Positions 34,928 through 44,429 are shown, numbered from the stretch's first letter. The stretch is DNA of 64,000 bases from RGIG3701 sp017403345 (GCA_017403345.1 JAFQOH010000021.1:14436-78435), one strand, 5' to 3'. The notes: generated by a model not told the origin, from the sequence alone. Translations and numbers: made by a program.

Positions 34928-35241
34928 ATCCGAAAACTGCATACTCATTCTCATCGCGATCTCCACCACTGCGACACACAGACACACACTGAATATTAAA
35001 CACGAAAAGCACTAAAAAAATGGATCTTACAAAATATTTTTAAATTTTTAAAAATTCATTTGTGTCTTTTCGTGTTTTCCGCGAAATTCGCGTCAGGAAT
35101 CTTCTTTTCTCCTTCCGTTTCAGCGTGTTTCTGCGCTCTCCTGCGACTTCTGGGCTCTCCTGCGACTCTGGGCTCTTCTGCAGTTTCTGCGGATCTTCTG
35201 CGGTTTCAGCGGCCCAAAACCGCAGCTTGGATCGGTACGCG
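34928..35241. repeat. Palindromic dispersed element, copy B
   Basis: About 314 bp. The left end (ATCCGAAAACTGCATACTC) is a diverged form of that in copies A and C. The centre is an AATTTTTAAAAATT palindrome at about 35043-35056, and the core GTGTCTTTTCGTGTTTTCC is shared. The right end (TTGGATCGGTACGC) matches copy A but stops one base from the TGA stop codon of the acyl-CoA ligase. A stretch of CTGCGACT/CTGGGCTC-type short repeats lies within its right half. No gene is present. Confidence 0.8.
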
Positions 35242-36876
35242 TCAGTTTTCGATCTGCGTCTGCACGAGACTTTTCCCGCAGTAGATCTGGCGAAGTTTCG
35301 GTTTTTCGATCTTTCCGGTCGGATTACGCGGGATCTCGGCAAAAATGATTTTTTTCGGCCGTTTGTAACGCGGAAGTCCAGTACAGAACTCAGCGATCTG
35401 CTCTTCTGTCGCCTCAAAACCGGGCTTCAGTTCAATGATCGCGCAAGTGATCTCGCCAAGACGGGCATCCGGCAGTCCGATGACGGCCGCGTCTTTGATG
35501 GAGCTGTGCTGTCGGAGGAAATCTTCGATCTGGACCGGGTAGATATTTTCACCGCCGGTGATGATGACGTCCTTCTTTCGATCCACGAGGTAAATGAAGC
35601 CGTCGTCGTCCATCTGTGCCATATCTCCGGTGAAGAGCCAGCCGTCGGCAAGGGTTTCGGCAGTCGCTTTCGGGTCGTTGAAGTAGCACGTCATGACACC
35701 GGGCCCTTTGACCGCTAATTCTCCCACTTCACCCTGTGATACTTCTTTCCGGTCCTCATCCACGATACGGATCTCCCAACCGTACCCCGGCACGCCGATC
35801 GCACCGACTTTGTGCGTGTTTTCGATCCCCAAATGCACACATCCGGGACCAATCGATTCGCTCAGGCCGTAGTTCGTATCGTACTGATGATCGGGGAAAT
35901 ACTGATGCCATCGATGAATGAGACTTGGCGGGACAGGCTGTGCGCCAATGTGCATCAAACGCCACTGCGCGAGCTGGAAATCCTCGAGTTTCACGTCGCC
36001 GCGTTCGATGGCGTCAAGAATGTCCTGCGCCCACGGAACGAGGAGCCACACGATCGTGCACTTCTCTTCCGAGACGGCCCGCAGGATCCACTGCGGTTTC
36101 ACACCCCGCAGCAGGACCGCTTTGCTTCCGGCAAGGAAACTTCCAAACCAGTGCATCTTCGCGCCCGTATGGTAAAGCGGCGGAATGCAGAGAAAAACGT
36201 CCTCGCGCGTTTGCTCGTGATGCTTCTGCTCGGTGATACACGACGAAACAAGACTCCGGTGCGGGTGAAGGATCGCCTTGGGAAAACCGGTCGTTCCAGA
36301 TGAAAAGTAGATCGCAGCATCGTCTTCATCTGTAAGCGGAATATCCGGCGTGTCGGCCGAAGCGTACGTAATGAGCCGGTCATAGCTTTCCGCAAAAGTC
36401 GGGCAGTTTTCGCCGACGTAGAAGAGGTACTTCACACGCGGGATCTGATCGCAGATCGATTCGATACGGCCAATGAATTCCGGCCCAAAGATCAGCGTCG
36501 TAGATTCAGAAAGGCCGAGACAGTACTTGATCTCATCTGCAGCATAACGGAAATTCATTGGAACAGCAAGCGCACCGGTACGGAGGATCCCGAAATAGAT
36601 CGGAAGCCATTCCAGGCAATTCATCAGCAAAATCGCGACTTTGTCTCCCTTTTTCACTCCGCGGCTTAGCAGCAGATTTGCGAACCGGTTCGCTTTTTCA
36701 TCAAATTCCCTCCACGTCATCGTACGGCGGGAACCATCCTTTGCGGTATCCTCGATCAGCTCGTACTCTTTCCACGTGACACGGCGTTTTTCGTCGTCCT
36801 CCGGATTCAGTTCCACAAGACAGACCTCATCTCCGTAAAGCTGTGCGTTTTGGGAAAGGATTTCGGTGATCGGCAT
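35242..36876 (-). CDS. Acyl-CoA synthetase (AMP-forming)
   Basis: A 544-aa ANL-superfamily adenylating enzyme. The P-loop motif YFSSGTTGFPKA, the core NYGLSES, the hinge GWLFTGDMAQMDDDGFIYLVDRKKD and the C-terminal lysine context NPTGKIEKPKLR are all present. It activates a carboxylic acid through an acyl-AMP and loads CoA. Closest in shape to medium/long-chain fatty-acyl-CoA ligases, with a short extra segment (about residues 30-50) in the N-terminal region. It starts at ATG 36876. The palindromic element B abuts its stop codon. Confidence 0.92.
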   Translation of the reverse strand: MPITEILSQNAQLYGDEVCLVELNPEDDEKRRVTWKEYELIEDTAKDGSRRTMTWREFDEKANRFANLLLSRGVKKGDKVAILLMNCLEWLPIYFGILRTGALAVPMNFRYAADEIKYCLGLSESTTLIFGPEFIGRIESICDQIPRVKYLFYVGENCPTFAESYDRLITYASADTPDIPLTDEDDAAIYFSSGTTGFPKAILHPHRSLVSSCITEQKHHEQTREDVFLCIPPLYHTGAKMHWFGSFLAGSKAVLLRGVKPQWILRAVSEEKCTIVWLLVPWAQDILDAIERGDVKLEDFQLAQWRLMHIGAQPVPPSLIHRWHQYFPDHQYDTNYGLSESIGPGCVHLGIENTHKVGAIGVPGYGWEIRIVDEDRKEVSQGEVGELAVKGPGVMTCYFNDPKATAETLADGWLFTGDMAQMDDDGFIYLVDRKKDVIITGGENIYPVQIEDFLRQHSSIKDAAVIGLPDARLGEITCAIIELKPGFEATEEQIAEFCTGLPRYKRPKKIIFAEIPRNPTGKIEKPKLRQIYCGKSLVQTQIEN

Positions 36877-36933
36877 GAGAGGATCCCTTTCAATTTTTGC
36901 TTAAAGGAAAATTTCAAAAAATCAATGCCGTAC

Positions 36934-36967
36934 ATTTTACCACACTTTGCGTTTTTTCGCAAGGGGG
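36934..36967 (-). promoter_or_regulatory. Promoter of the acyl-CoA ligase with C-tract
   Basis: On the minus strand CCCCC is followed at once by TTGCGA, a 17-base spacer and TAAAAT. The segment AAGTGTGGTA before the -10 box is identical to that of the dhaK promoter. Confidence 0.7.
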
Positions 36968-36987
36968 AGCAAATAAAAGAAACCCCA

Positions 36988-37056
36988 CTCTTTCTGACTT
37001 TCTCTGACTTTCTCTGACTTTCTCTGACTTTCTCTGACTTTCTCTGACTTTCTCTC
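36988..37056. repeat. 10-base tandem repeat, about 6.5 copies
   Basis: Near-perfect copies of TCTCTGACTT, right after the ligase promoter on its upstream side. Confidence 0.95.
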
Positions 37057-37058
37057 CA

Positions 37059-37086
37059 CAGTGTTTCGGAAGCAGTGTTTCGGAAG
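37059..37086. repeat. 14-base direct repeat, two copies
   Basis: Two exact copies of CAGTGTTTCGGAAG between the 10-base array and element C. Confidence 0.9.
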
Positions 37087-37093
37087 AGGGGCC

Positions 37094-37401
37094 ATCCGGG
37101 AACTGCGTACCAGTTTCACCACTGAATTTTACCACTGAAGACACAGAGTTCACTGAAAGACACTGGAGAGTTCACAGAAAGATACTGAGAGGAAACACGA
37201 AAAAATGCGAAATACACCAAAAGGCTCTTAAAAATATTTTAAATCTTTCGTGTCTTTTCGTGTTTTCCGTGAAATTCGTGTCAGGGCGCGTTCACTGCCT
37301 TTTTCCCTCTTTTCTTTCTTTTCAGTGTGTTTCTGCGTTTCTTCTGTGCACTCAGTGGTAAAAATCGCGGTCCGGGCCGGAGTGCACTTTCCGGAATAGC
37401 C
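37094..37401. repeat. Palindromic dispersed element, copy C
   Basis: About 308 bp. The left end is identical to copy A over ATCCGGGAACTGCGTACC and on into AGTTTCACCACTGAA; the right end shares GCACTTTCCGGAATAGCC with copy A. The two halves form a long imperfect palindrome centred near 37235, where CTTAAAAATATTTTAA is self-complementary. Left-arm words (GACACAGAG, CACTGAAAGACACTG, AACACGAAAA) pair with right-arm words (TTTTCGTGTT, TTTCAGTGTG, CTGTGCACTCAGTGGT). It ends just upstream of the radical SAM gene promoter. With the tandem repeats and promoters it accounts for most of 36877-37563; no gene is seen there. Confidence 0.85.
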
Positions 37402-37490
37402 CGTAAGAGACGCGTCAGGGCCGTTCCAAATACGCTGTCCCGCATGGAATGCAGGATTTTTTTTCCGTAACGTCAAAAAACCTGCTCCGG

Positions 37491-37523
37491 CCCCTTGACA
37501 GAAAGGGATACCTTGGGTAAAAT
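37491..37523 (+). promoter_or_regulatory. Promoter of the radical SAM gene
   Basis: CCCC directly followed by a perfect TTGACA, a 17-base spacer and GGGTAAAAT. Confidence 0.8.
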
Positions 37524-37563
37524 TAAAGTGAGATTTCCGTTTTCCGATCCAAGAGGCAAAAAA

Positions 37564-38664
37564 ATGAAAATAGCCCCCTACACATCCGAAGATTTTGGGG
37601 TAAATCCCCTGATGTTTTATTACGAAGTTACTCGCGCCTGCGACCTTCAGTGCAAACATTGCCGTGCCAGTGCCCAGCATGATGCGGCTCCGGATGAACT
37701 CACGCATGAACAGTCGAAGCTGCTCATCGATCAGGTCGCCTCTTTTCCGCGCAAGCCGAACATGTGTTTCACTGGCGGCGACCCGTTAAAACGCGCCGAC
37801 ATTTTTGACCTTTTGAAGTACGCAGTTTCCAAGGGGATCACGACGGCACTGACTCCTTCTGCCACGCCGCTGGCAACGTTTGACGCTTTCCGAAAAGCCA
37901 AAGAAGCCGGAGTTTCTGCCATTGGGATCAGCCTGGACGGTGCGGATGCCGAGACGCATGATTCTTTCCGCGGTTTCGAGGGCAGTTTCGCGCAGACGAT
38001 GGAAATGCTCCGATTCGCCGCGGAACTCGATTTTCCCGTTCAGATCAACACTTCCATCACGAAGCGGAATTTCCAGCAGATCGATCAGATCGCCGACCTG
38101 CTCGAAAGCCGCGGCATCGCCATGTGGTCCGTCTTTTTCCTCGTCCCGGTCGGACGCGGCATCGAGGAACAGCGTATCGCGCCGGAAGAGTACCGCCAGG
38201 TCTTTGAACGGCTCTGGACACACGCACAGACGAAACCGTACAGCGTGAAGACGACGGAGGCGCCGTTCTATCGCCGATTCGTTCTTGAACACGGAGGCGA
38301 CCCGCTCGCTGCCCCCAAAAGCCGCTCCCAATTCGCCGCAAACATGAATCGCGCTCCGCACCGCCATGGAAGCCGAGCTCCGCTGGGGATCACCGATGGA
38401 CGCGGCATCATGTTCGTCGCGCATAACGGGATCATTTACCCGGCCGGTTTCCTGCCCGTCGAATGCGGACAGTTCCCGAATGTTTCTGTCGTGGAAACGT
38501 ACCAGAAACACCCGGTTTTCCGTCAGCTTCAGGATCCAGACCAATACCATGGCATCTGTGGTGTGTGCAAAGACAGACACATTTGCGGCGGTTCCCGTGC
38601 CCGAGCATTTGCGCTGACCGGCGACTACCTCGGCCCGGAACCGGACTGTTTTTTTGAGAACTGA
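37564..38664 (+). CDS. Radical SAM/SPASM protein (AhbD/NirJ-like)
   Basis: A 366-aa radical SAM enzyme. The 4Fe-4S SAM site is C-x3-C-x2-C (ACDLQCKHCRAS, about residues 28-39). The C-terminal SPASM-type cluster is seen in GICGVCKDRHICGGSRARAFALTGDYLGPEPDC. This C-terminus closely resembles heme-pathway enzymes AhbC/AhbD/NirJ and related TIGR04053-type proteins. It may modify a tetrapyrrole side chain or a peptide; no precursor peptide is seen beside it. The ATG at 37564 is preceded by AGAGGC and lies 40 bases after the promoter. Confidence 0.88.
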   Translation: MKIAPYTSEDFGVNPLMFYYEVTRACDLQCKHCRASAQHDAAPDELTHEQSKLLIDQVASFPRKPNMCFTGGDPLKRADIFDLLKYAVSKGITTALTPSATPLATFDAFRKAKEAGVSAIGISLDGADAETHDSFRGFEGSFAQTMEMLRFAAELDFPVQINTSITKRNFQQIDQIADLLESRGIAMWSVFFLVPVGRGIEEQRIAPEEYRQVFERLWTHAQTKPYSVKTTEAPFYRRFVLEHGGDPLAAPKSRSQFAANMNRAPHRHGSRAPLGITDGRGIMFVAHNGIIYPAGFLPVECGQFPNVSVVETYQKHPVFRQLQDPDQYHGICGVCKDRHICGGSRARAFALTGDYLGPEPDCFFEN

Positions 38665-38777
38665 AATTCCGCCCCAAATGCGCCAAAATGCGCAAAGAAA
38701 CACCGAAATGCACATTAAACATCCAAAATTAATTGTATTATCCCGCCATAATTAGTTTAAATTGAAAGGAAAGACCA

Positions 38778-40790
38778 ATGCGCCATTGGATCCAAAGTAT
38801 TTTGTTCACGTTCGCGGCATTTTTTGCTGTGGCGGTTTTTGCAGTGAAGACATTCGCGGCGCCGATTCCGGAACCCGGCCTTCTGGAAGAGCTTACGCAG
38901 CGTTCGAAAGAGCTTGCGCCGATGCTTTCGGAAGATTTCTGCATCCTTCCGTCCATCTCGGACCGTGCGTTTTGGGAAGAGCTTTCCAAAAAACCGCAGT
39001 ACCGCAAGGTGATTTCGACCGTCGAAAAGGAAATGAAGACGCCGGTCGCCGTGGTTCCGGATGAACTTTACCTTCAGTTCACGCAGAACGGTAACCGAAC
39101 GAACTACCAGAATGCGTACAATCGGCGCAATTCCGGACTGAACCGCGCGGTGCTTGCCGAGTGTTTCGAGAATCAGGGACGTTTCATTCCGCGGATCGAA
39201 GAGCACCTGAAAGCGTTTTTCGCGGACCGCAGCTGGGTCCTTCCGGCACATGACCGCGCTCTCAACAATTTCAACGGACGCTACGATATTGACCTCGCAT
39301 CGAGCAACATTGCATGGAATCTGGCGACCATCGGCAAGATCCTCGGCGACCGTCTTTCCGAAGACGTCCGCAAGGAACTGGACCGTCAGCTGGCACTCCG
39401 CTGCTTCATCCCGTTCCGCACGCACATCGAGACTGGAAAACCGCATCTCTGGTGGGTCCGCGGCATCAATAACTGGAACGCTGTCTGTCTGGCTGGCGTC
39501 ACCGGCGCAGCTCTCACGCACATCGAATCGAAAGAGGAACGCGCATGGTTCCTCGCAGCAGCTGAGAAATTCATCCAGCGTTCCAATCTCGGATACACAG
39601 ACGACGGATACTGCACGGAAGGCGTCGGATACTGGTGCTACGGCTTCGGCCACCATGCGCTGCTTTCCGAGACCGTGCGGCGCGCGACGAATGATAAAAT
39701 TCAGATCCTTGACCAAGAAAAGCTCCGTAAAGTCGCCCTTTATGGCTTCACGATCGAGATCCTTCCCGGTTTCTCCCCGAGTTTCGCCGACTGCAGCATG
39801 ACGGCCGTCCCGACACGCAGTCTTCTTGGATTCCTGAACCGATACTATGGATTCCACCTGGACAACTACGAGTTCACGCTCCCCGAACAGGGACAGAATC
39901 TCTGCAATCTTGGTGTTTTCGGTACGGATCTTCCGCCGCAGCTGACGAAAGATTCTGCGGGGTACGCTCCGAAATTCGGCAGTGTGAAAGAAATGCAGGA
40001 TCCCATTTCCAACCGCACGTGGTTCCCATCCGCACAGATCCTCATCCTGCGTCCGGAAGGCTGGAAATCGACGCTGACGAAAGTCTCGGACAAAAAAGTG
40101 CTTGCCGAGTCAGTCGCCGCACTTGACGGTTTCGCCGTTGCGATGAAGGGCGGACACAATGCGGAACAGCATAATCACAATGACGTCGGAACGTACGTCC
40201 TGCTCTACCGCGGCAAACTTCCGGCACTCGACCTCGGAGGCGAAGTCTACACACGCCGCACGTTCAGCAAAGACCGTTACGTCAGCGACGTTCTGAACTC
40301 GTGGGGACACAATGTGCCGGTCGTCGCAGGCCAGCTTCAGAAAACGGGTGCGCAGTACGCCGCAACGGTGAAGAAGACCGACTTCGGTACGGACGAAGAG
40401 TCGCTCGTTCTGGAATACTCTGCCGCCTACGCTGTTGCCGCGTGCAAGGAACTGACGCGTAAATTCACCTACTCGCGCACAGAAGTGAAATTCTCGGTGG
40501 AAGATTCCGTCACGTTTGACACTCCCCAGACTTTCGAAGTGCCGATGGTGACCATTCAGAGCTGGAAACGCGATGGAAATACCGTCATTTTCGGTGAAGG
40601 CAAAGATGCTGTCCGAGCAGAGATCGAAGTAACTGCCGACGGAACCGTTTCGAATGACTGGACACTGACGAATTCCGGTTTCGAGGCCGATTTCAGAGCA
40701 CGCGACATTGCCCGGCGTATTGGGATCGTCCTGAACGAGCCGGTAAAGAATGCGTCAGTCAGGATCACCTACGTTCCGGTAGAAAAATAA
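38778..40790 (+). CDS. Secreted heparinase II/III-like polysaccharide lyase
   Basis: A 670-aa exported protein. The N-terminus has a signal peptide (hydrophobic from about residue 6 to 27, AVKTFAA cleavage region). Residues about 100-380 form an alpha/alpha toroid with NNFNGRYDIDLASSNIAWNLA and WWVRGINNWNAVCLAGVTGAAL. The beta-sandwich follows, with the heparinase II/III signature GGHNAEQHNHNDVGTYVLLYRG, which carries the catalytic/metal-site His and Asn residues. It probably cleaves an anionic polysaccharide such as alginate, heparin or another uronate glycan by beta-elimination. GAAAGGAAAG precedes the start. Confidence 0.9.
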   Translation: MRHWIQSILFTFAAFFAVAVFAVKTFAAPIPEPGLLEELTQRSKELAPMLSEDFCILPSISDRAFWEELSKKPQYRKVISTVEKEMKTPVAVVPDELYLQFTQNGNRTNYQNAYNRRNSGLNRAVLAECFENQGRFIPRIEEHLKAFFADRSWVLPAHDRALNNFNGRYDIDLASSNIAWNLATIGKILGDRLSEDVRKELDRQLALRCFIPFRTHIETGKPHLWWVRGINNWNAVCLAGVTGAALTHIESKEERAWFLAAAEKFIQRSNLGYTDDGYCTEGVGYWCYGFGHHALLSETVRRATNDKIQILDQEKLRKVALYGFTIEILPGFSPSFADCSMTAVPTRSLLGFLNRYYGFHLDNYEFTLPEQGQNLCNLGVFGTDLPPQLTKDSAGYAPKFGSVKEMQDPISNRTWFPSAQILILRPEGWKSTLTKVSDKKVLAESVAALDGFAVAMKGGHNAEQHNHNDVGTYVLLYRGKLPALDLGGEVYTRRTFSKDRYVSDVLNSWGHNVPVVAGQLQKTGAQYAATVKKTDFGTDEESLVLEYSAAYAVAACKELTRKFTYSRTEVKFSVEDSVTFDTPQTFEVPMVTIQSWKRDGNTVIFGEGKDAVRAEIEVTADGTVSNDWTLTNSGFEADFRARDIARRIGIVLNEPVKNASVRITYVPVEK

Positions 40791-40983
40791 ATTGCCGAAA
40801 GGCAGATCCAGACTGGAGACCACACCGCGAGCAAAATGTTTCAGCCGCAACGGGTCTTCAGTCCCCCAAAACCTTAATTTTTTGACCCCATGCGTCGGTA
40901 AATGTCGGCGCTAGACCTTTTTTGAGAGATTTGGTCCTCGCGAGTCTCGTCTCTTTCGGACCGGTTTCAGGAGTGAGTTTTTC

Positions 40984-41550
40984 GTGTTTACGTACGTTTT
41001 GAACATCATGTCGGATGACCATCCGGGCATTATCGCGGCCGTGACCTCGGCAGTGGAAGCACTTAACGCCAATATTGAATCGAGCAGCCAGACCGTACTT
41101 GGCGGTTTCTTTACGCAGATCATGATCGTGACCATTCCGGAAGACATTGCTCCGGAAGACCTTCAGAAACACGTTTTGGAGCATACTGCGAAGTCATGCA
41201 GGATCGACGTCTCTGTACGCAGAACGACTGCGGATTCCCTCTCTTCTGAAAACAAAGCAGAACGTTTTGTTCTGACTGCGTTTGGAAAAGACCAGCCGGG
41301 TGTCGTTTGCCGTTTCAGCGAGTATCTCTCTGACCATGAGATGAATATCCTGGACATGTACGGCTACCGCCAAAAAAATACGGACGGCGATGTGCAGTTT
41401 TTCCTCACCGCCCAGGTCGAGATCCCGACGAAATGGAACCTCGCACTCCTCCAGTGTGACCTTCAGAATCTCGGAGAGGACATCAATTTTACCGTCGTTC
41501 TCCAGCACGAAAACATCTTCACGGCTACCAACCGCGTTCGCTATCGCTAA
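40984..41550 (+). CDS. Two-ACT-domain protein (GcvR-like)
   Basis: A 188-aa protein of two tandem ACT domains: FTYVLNIMSDDHPGIIAAVTSAVEALNANIES (residues about 2-33) and RFVLTAFGKDQPGVVCRFSEYLSDHEMNILDM (about 90-122). This is the GcvR-like / YkoE-type regulatory layout; members bind amino acids and modulate partners. The start is GTG at 40984 with AGGAG upstream. No glycine-cleavage genes are in the window. A terminator follows. Confidence 0.88.
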   Translation: MFTYVLNIMSDDHPGIIAAVTSAVEALNANIESSSQTVLGGFFTQIMIVTIPEDIAPEDLQKHVLEHTAKSCRIDVSVRRTTADSLSSENKAERFVLTAFGKDQPGVVCRFSEYLSDHEMNILDMYGYRQKNTDGDVQFFLTAQVEIPTKWNLALLQCDLQNLGEDINFTVVLQHENIFTATNRVRYR

Positions 41551-41613
41551 GGTCACCCCGATGCTAAGGTCACCCGGCATTCAGACAGTCTGACGAGTGA
41601 TCTGGAAGACATG

Positions 41614-41654
41614 CAGGAGACCCGCTGTGCCGATGCAGCGGATCTCCTGTTTTC
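41614..41654 (+). terminator. Terminator of the ACT-domain gene
   Basis: CAGGAGACCCGCTG pairs with CAGCGGATCTCCTG (13 of 14) across a 7-base loop and is followed by TTTT. Confidence 0.9.
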
Positions 41655-41667
41655 ATTTCAGCGTGCC

Positions 41668-42762
41668 TCAGTTTCCGCAGCCGCAGTCGGAAGTCTTGTA
41701 CGTTGTGTTCCCGACGGAATTCCAGCTGGAACCAGCCCACGAATTTCCATAGCCGTAGTTACTCCACGCACCATAATTCGAATAGCCAGAGTAACCGGAG
41801 TAACTCGAGTATGCAGGATAAGCAGTACGGTACGGCATAGTCCAGCGAGCCTGACGCAGAGCACGACGGCAGAAGATACCGCAATGACGCCGTACGGTCA
41901 CGCACGTCGTACCGGTCTCGCAGCACGGAACACTGCACGGATCACAGCTCGTGACGCAATTGATGGCTTCGCTTTCCGTACATTCCGAATCGCTCGTAAC
42001 GCACGTCATCGCTCCACTCTCCGTGCAGCACGGTTCACAAAAAGAAACCGGTCTCCAGTTTGAGCAGCAGCGCGTTCGCCAGAAATGCTTTCTAAAAAAA
42101 CGGCAGCGCGGCGCACAAAAATCACTCTGACCGCACGGGCAGCATTTCGTCATGCAGGGATCACAGCAGTTCTGCTCAAAGTTTCGGCAGCAGTTTCCGA
42201 GACGGCATCTGCGGTACGGAACGTTCCACCCTCCATTTTCACAGTACGGCACACATGCCGACTCACGGGAAATGGGCGCTCCCCCATCTTCAGTGTCCGT
42301 GAGGATCTGATCTTCAGCCTCATCCGCCGTCTCACTTACCGGCTCATTCGCTTCCGCCCCCACACCATTTTCACTCACGGAGTCATTTTCCAGCACCGTG
42401 GCGCGCTCACGCTTCATTTCCTCATCCGAAACGGTCTCATTCACTGATTTCGAAAATCGCTCCGTTTCAGTGACCGTTTCCGTCACATTTTCTTTTCGTA
42501 CTTCATGCGTCATTCCGCCATTTTCATACGTACCAGTCCCTGGTCTCAGGACTTCATCGCGAATGATCTCCTCCTTCACGATACCGTCTGTATGGACTTC
42601 GCTTCCGATCGGCGGATCCGTCACGACAGAGGTCGGCGTACGCCCGGACAGACGCCTCATCTTCATCCCGGAATAGTCCGAAGAATCAGCCAGAACCCAA
42701 TTCGCGGTTCCCGCCAGTCCCAGCAGAAAAAACAGACAGCTCACAGCAAAACTCTTTCTCAT
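41668..42762 (-). CDS. Secreted cysteine-rich protein
   Basis: A 364-aa exported protein I do not recognise. The signal peptide is MRKSFAVSCLFFLLGLAGTANWVLA. A low-complexity Glu/Thr/Val-rich stretch follows (about residues 55-165). The region from about 165 to 310 is very rich in Cys, about 28 residues in clusters such as GNCCRNF, QNCCDPCMTKCCPCG, CEPCC and VPCCETG. The tail is Tyr/Ser/Gly-rich (YSSYSGYSGYSNYG) and ends SDCGCGN. Disulfide-linked, Cys-rich proteins are known components of planctomycete cell walls, so a wall or surface-coat role is plausible but is inference. AAGGAAGGAAAG precedes the ATG. Confidence 0.8.
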   Translation of the reverse strand: MRKSFAVSCLFFLLGLAGTANWVLADSSDYSGMKMRRLSGRTPTSVVTDPPIGSEVHTDGIVKEEIIRDEVLRPGTGTYENGGMTHEVRKENVTETVTETERFSKSVNETVSDEEMKRERATVLENDSVSENGVGAEANEPVSETADEAEDQILTDTEDGGAPISRESACVPYCENGGWNVPYRRCRLGNCCRNFEQNCCDPCMTKCCPCGQSDFCAPRCRFFRKHFWRTRCCSNWRPVSFCEPCCTESGAMTCVTSDSECTESEAINCVTSCDPCSVPCCETGTTCVTVRRHCGIFCRRALRQARWTMPYRTAYPAYSSYSGYSGYSNYGAWSNYGYGNSWAGSSWNSVGNTTYKTSDCGCGN

Positions 42763-42907
42763 TTTCTTTCCTTCCTTAAAAGAAGACACGAAGCCGGCGT
42801 TTCGTTTCCCGGTACCCCCCCTGATCTCCGCCAGCTATCAGGTCTAGGAGATCCAAGGACAGGAAAACCGGTCGGAACGCCGAAACCAAACTCACTCGGG
42901 GACGAGA

Positions 42908-42945
42908 CAAAAAAATTGGCGGTGCTCATCTCGATGCCCGCCAAT
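42908..42945 (-). terminator. Terminator of the DUF1571 gene
   Basis: On the minus strand ATTGGCGG pairs with CCGCCAAT and a run of seven T follows. It lies about 80 bases after the DUF1571 stop. Confidence 0.85.
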
Positions 42946-43023
42946 ATTTTAGCTTCCGCGTCAATTTAGGAAGAAGATCCTATTTTCCGGAACACGCCTG
43001 CGCAGTCAGTTAAACCCGATTCT

Positions 43024-44115
43024 TTAGCGCGATTCCCGGTAATCATACTTCGGATTCCGAATGTCGAAATCCTGATCGGTAAGTCCAGCATTCAATTTCA
43101 AATTCCGGTACGTGTACTCCTCCATCAATGGGAAATCGCCATTTTTTCCCCAACCCCAGGAAACGTAACGGATCGGAATATTCAGTTCACGATCAACATA
43201 AATGTGCGCTTTGCAGAAAAGCACATCCTCACGCCGCTTCAGATTCAGGACCTCGATGCAGACACAAGCGCGACCCGCGACCTCCGCTTCAAAATAGTTC
43301 ACAGAAAAAGAGTCTTTCTGAATGTTGACTTCTCCCACCTGAATGAGCTGGCGTGCAAGATTCAGCACTCCAAAATCCGTAATGGGATGAAGATTTCCCT
43401 TCATGGCAAGCCGACTCGTCGGAGACAGACTCATGGTCCCCGCAAGTGCTTCGAGACCGACTCCATGAGCAAGAAGATTTCCGGAATTGGCATTTTCCAC
43501 AAAAATCACCTCGCGCCCGCAGATGCGCCGGGGAGCCATAAATTTCATGTAGACACTGAATGGTTCGTGACGCACTTTTGCTTCGATGGTCTCTTCTTTA
43601 CCGAGGATCCCATTGATCCGTTCCCGTTTCGTGATGGTGCACGTATAGTCGCGGACTTCGGCCTGCATAAACTGCGCAGACTCCTCCGCCCAACGCATCG
43701 GAGCGAGAAGCGGATGCTCGCCCGTTTTCGACGCAAGGACCGAATGACTCATGGACGAGTCGTTCATTGCGATTTCGATCGGAGCAGCCGGTGCTCTCGG
43801 TGTGTCCTGTGCAGAAGTCCCCGCCTCTGCCGGATCCTGAACCAAAGTACCGTTTTGTTCCGAAGAAACTTCCATCGTTCCGGACTTAGAACGAGGCTGC
43901 GCTTCATTCGTTCCGTCGATCTGTCCACTACTCTGTACGACTTCCGGCTCGACATCCATCTCAAGAAGCACTTCAAGAGACATTTCATCTGAAACCAACT
44001 CAGCATTTACTTCATCCTGTCCGCCGCCTGCCGCGGGCAAGACAGAACCCAGAAGCAGTGCAGACACACCAAAAGTATGAAAAGCAACTTTCCCCATCAT
44101 ATCGTGGAAGGCCAT
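43024..44115 (-). CDS. DUF1571 secreted protein
   Basis: A 363-aa protein. The N-terminal hydrophobic stretch (VAFHTFGVSALLLGSVLPAAGG) is a signal peptide, followed by a low-complexity acidic region to about residue 115. The rest matches DUF1571: SAQFMQAEVRDYTCTITKRERINGILGKEE, VYMKFMAPRRICGREVIFVENANSGNLLAHG, and YVDRELNIPIRYVSWGW. The domain resembles outer-membrane lipoprotein-binding folds (LolA-like) but its function is not established. GGAAAGGA precedes the ATG. A terminator follows. Confidence 0.9.
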   Translation of the reverse strand: MAFHDMMGKVAFHTFGVSALLLGSVLPAAGGGQDEVNAELVSDEMSLEVLLEMDVEPEVVQSSGQIDGTNEAQPRSKSGTMEVSSEQNGTLVQDPAEAGTSAQDTPRAPAAPIEIAMNDSSMSHSVLASKTGEHPLLAPMRWAEESAQFMQAEVRDYTCTITKRERINGILGKEETIEAKVRHEPFSVYMKFMAPRRICGREVIFVENANSGNLLAHGVGLEALAGTMSLSPTSRLAMKGNLHPITDFGVLNLARQLIQVGEVNIQKDSFSVNYFEAEVAGRACVCIEVLNLKRREDVLFCKAHIYVDRELNIPIRYVSWGWGKNGDFPLMEEYTYRNLKLNAGLTDQDFDIRNPKYDYRESR

Positions 44116-44429
44116 GAAAAATCCTTTCCTCTCATTTCCCCAAAATACAAACTGTAGTGAATAGAAAGTGTATCGAAAAAAAGTCTTGCGGACTCAAGAA
44201 AAGTTTCTGCTGTCGGCGAAAATTTTCCATTTTTCCTGTTTTATCCAAGAAACAAAAAAAGCACAAAATTCCGTCACTTAAGAAAAGCTCGCCCCGTAGG
44301 AAATATTTTTGCACAGAAAAACTCATCGGACCTCCAACCTCCCTTGAACGGCCATCTCCCCCTCCCTGTTCTCGAAAATCGGCACTCTTTTTTCGGGGAA
44401 ATTCTCCGGATTCCGTTCTTTTGATGAAT
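44116..44429. other. Intergenic region upstream of DUF1571
   Basis: 314 bases between the DUF1571 start and the end of the coiled-coil protein gene. It must hold the DUF1571 promoter, but I see only a weak candidate (TTGAGT, 17 bases, GATACA on the minus strand near 44165-44195). No gene, repeat or clear terminator is supported. Confidence 0.4.
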
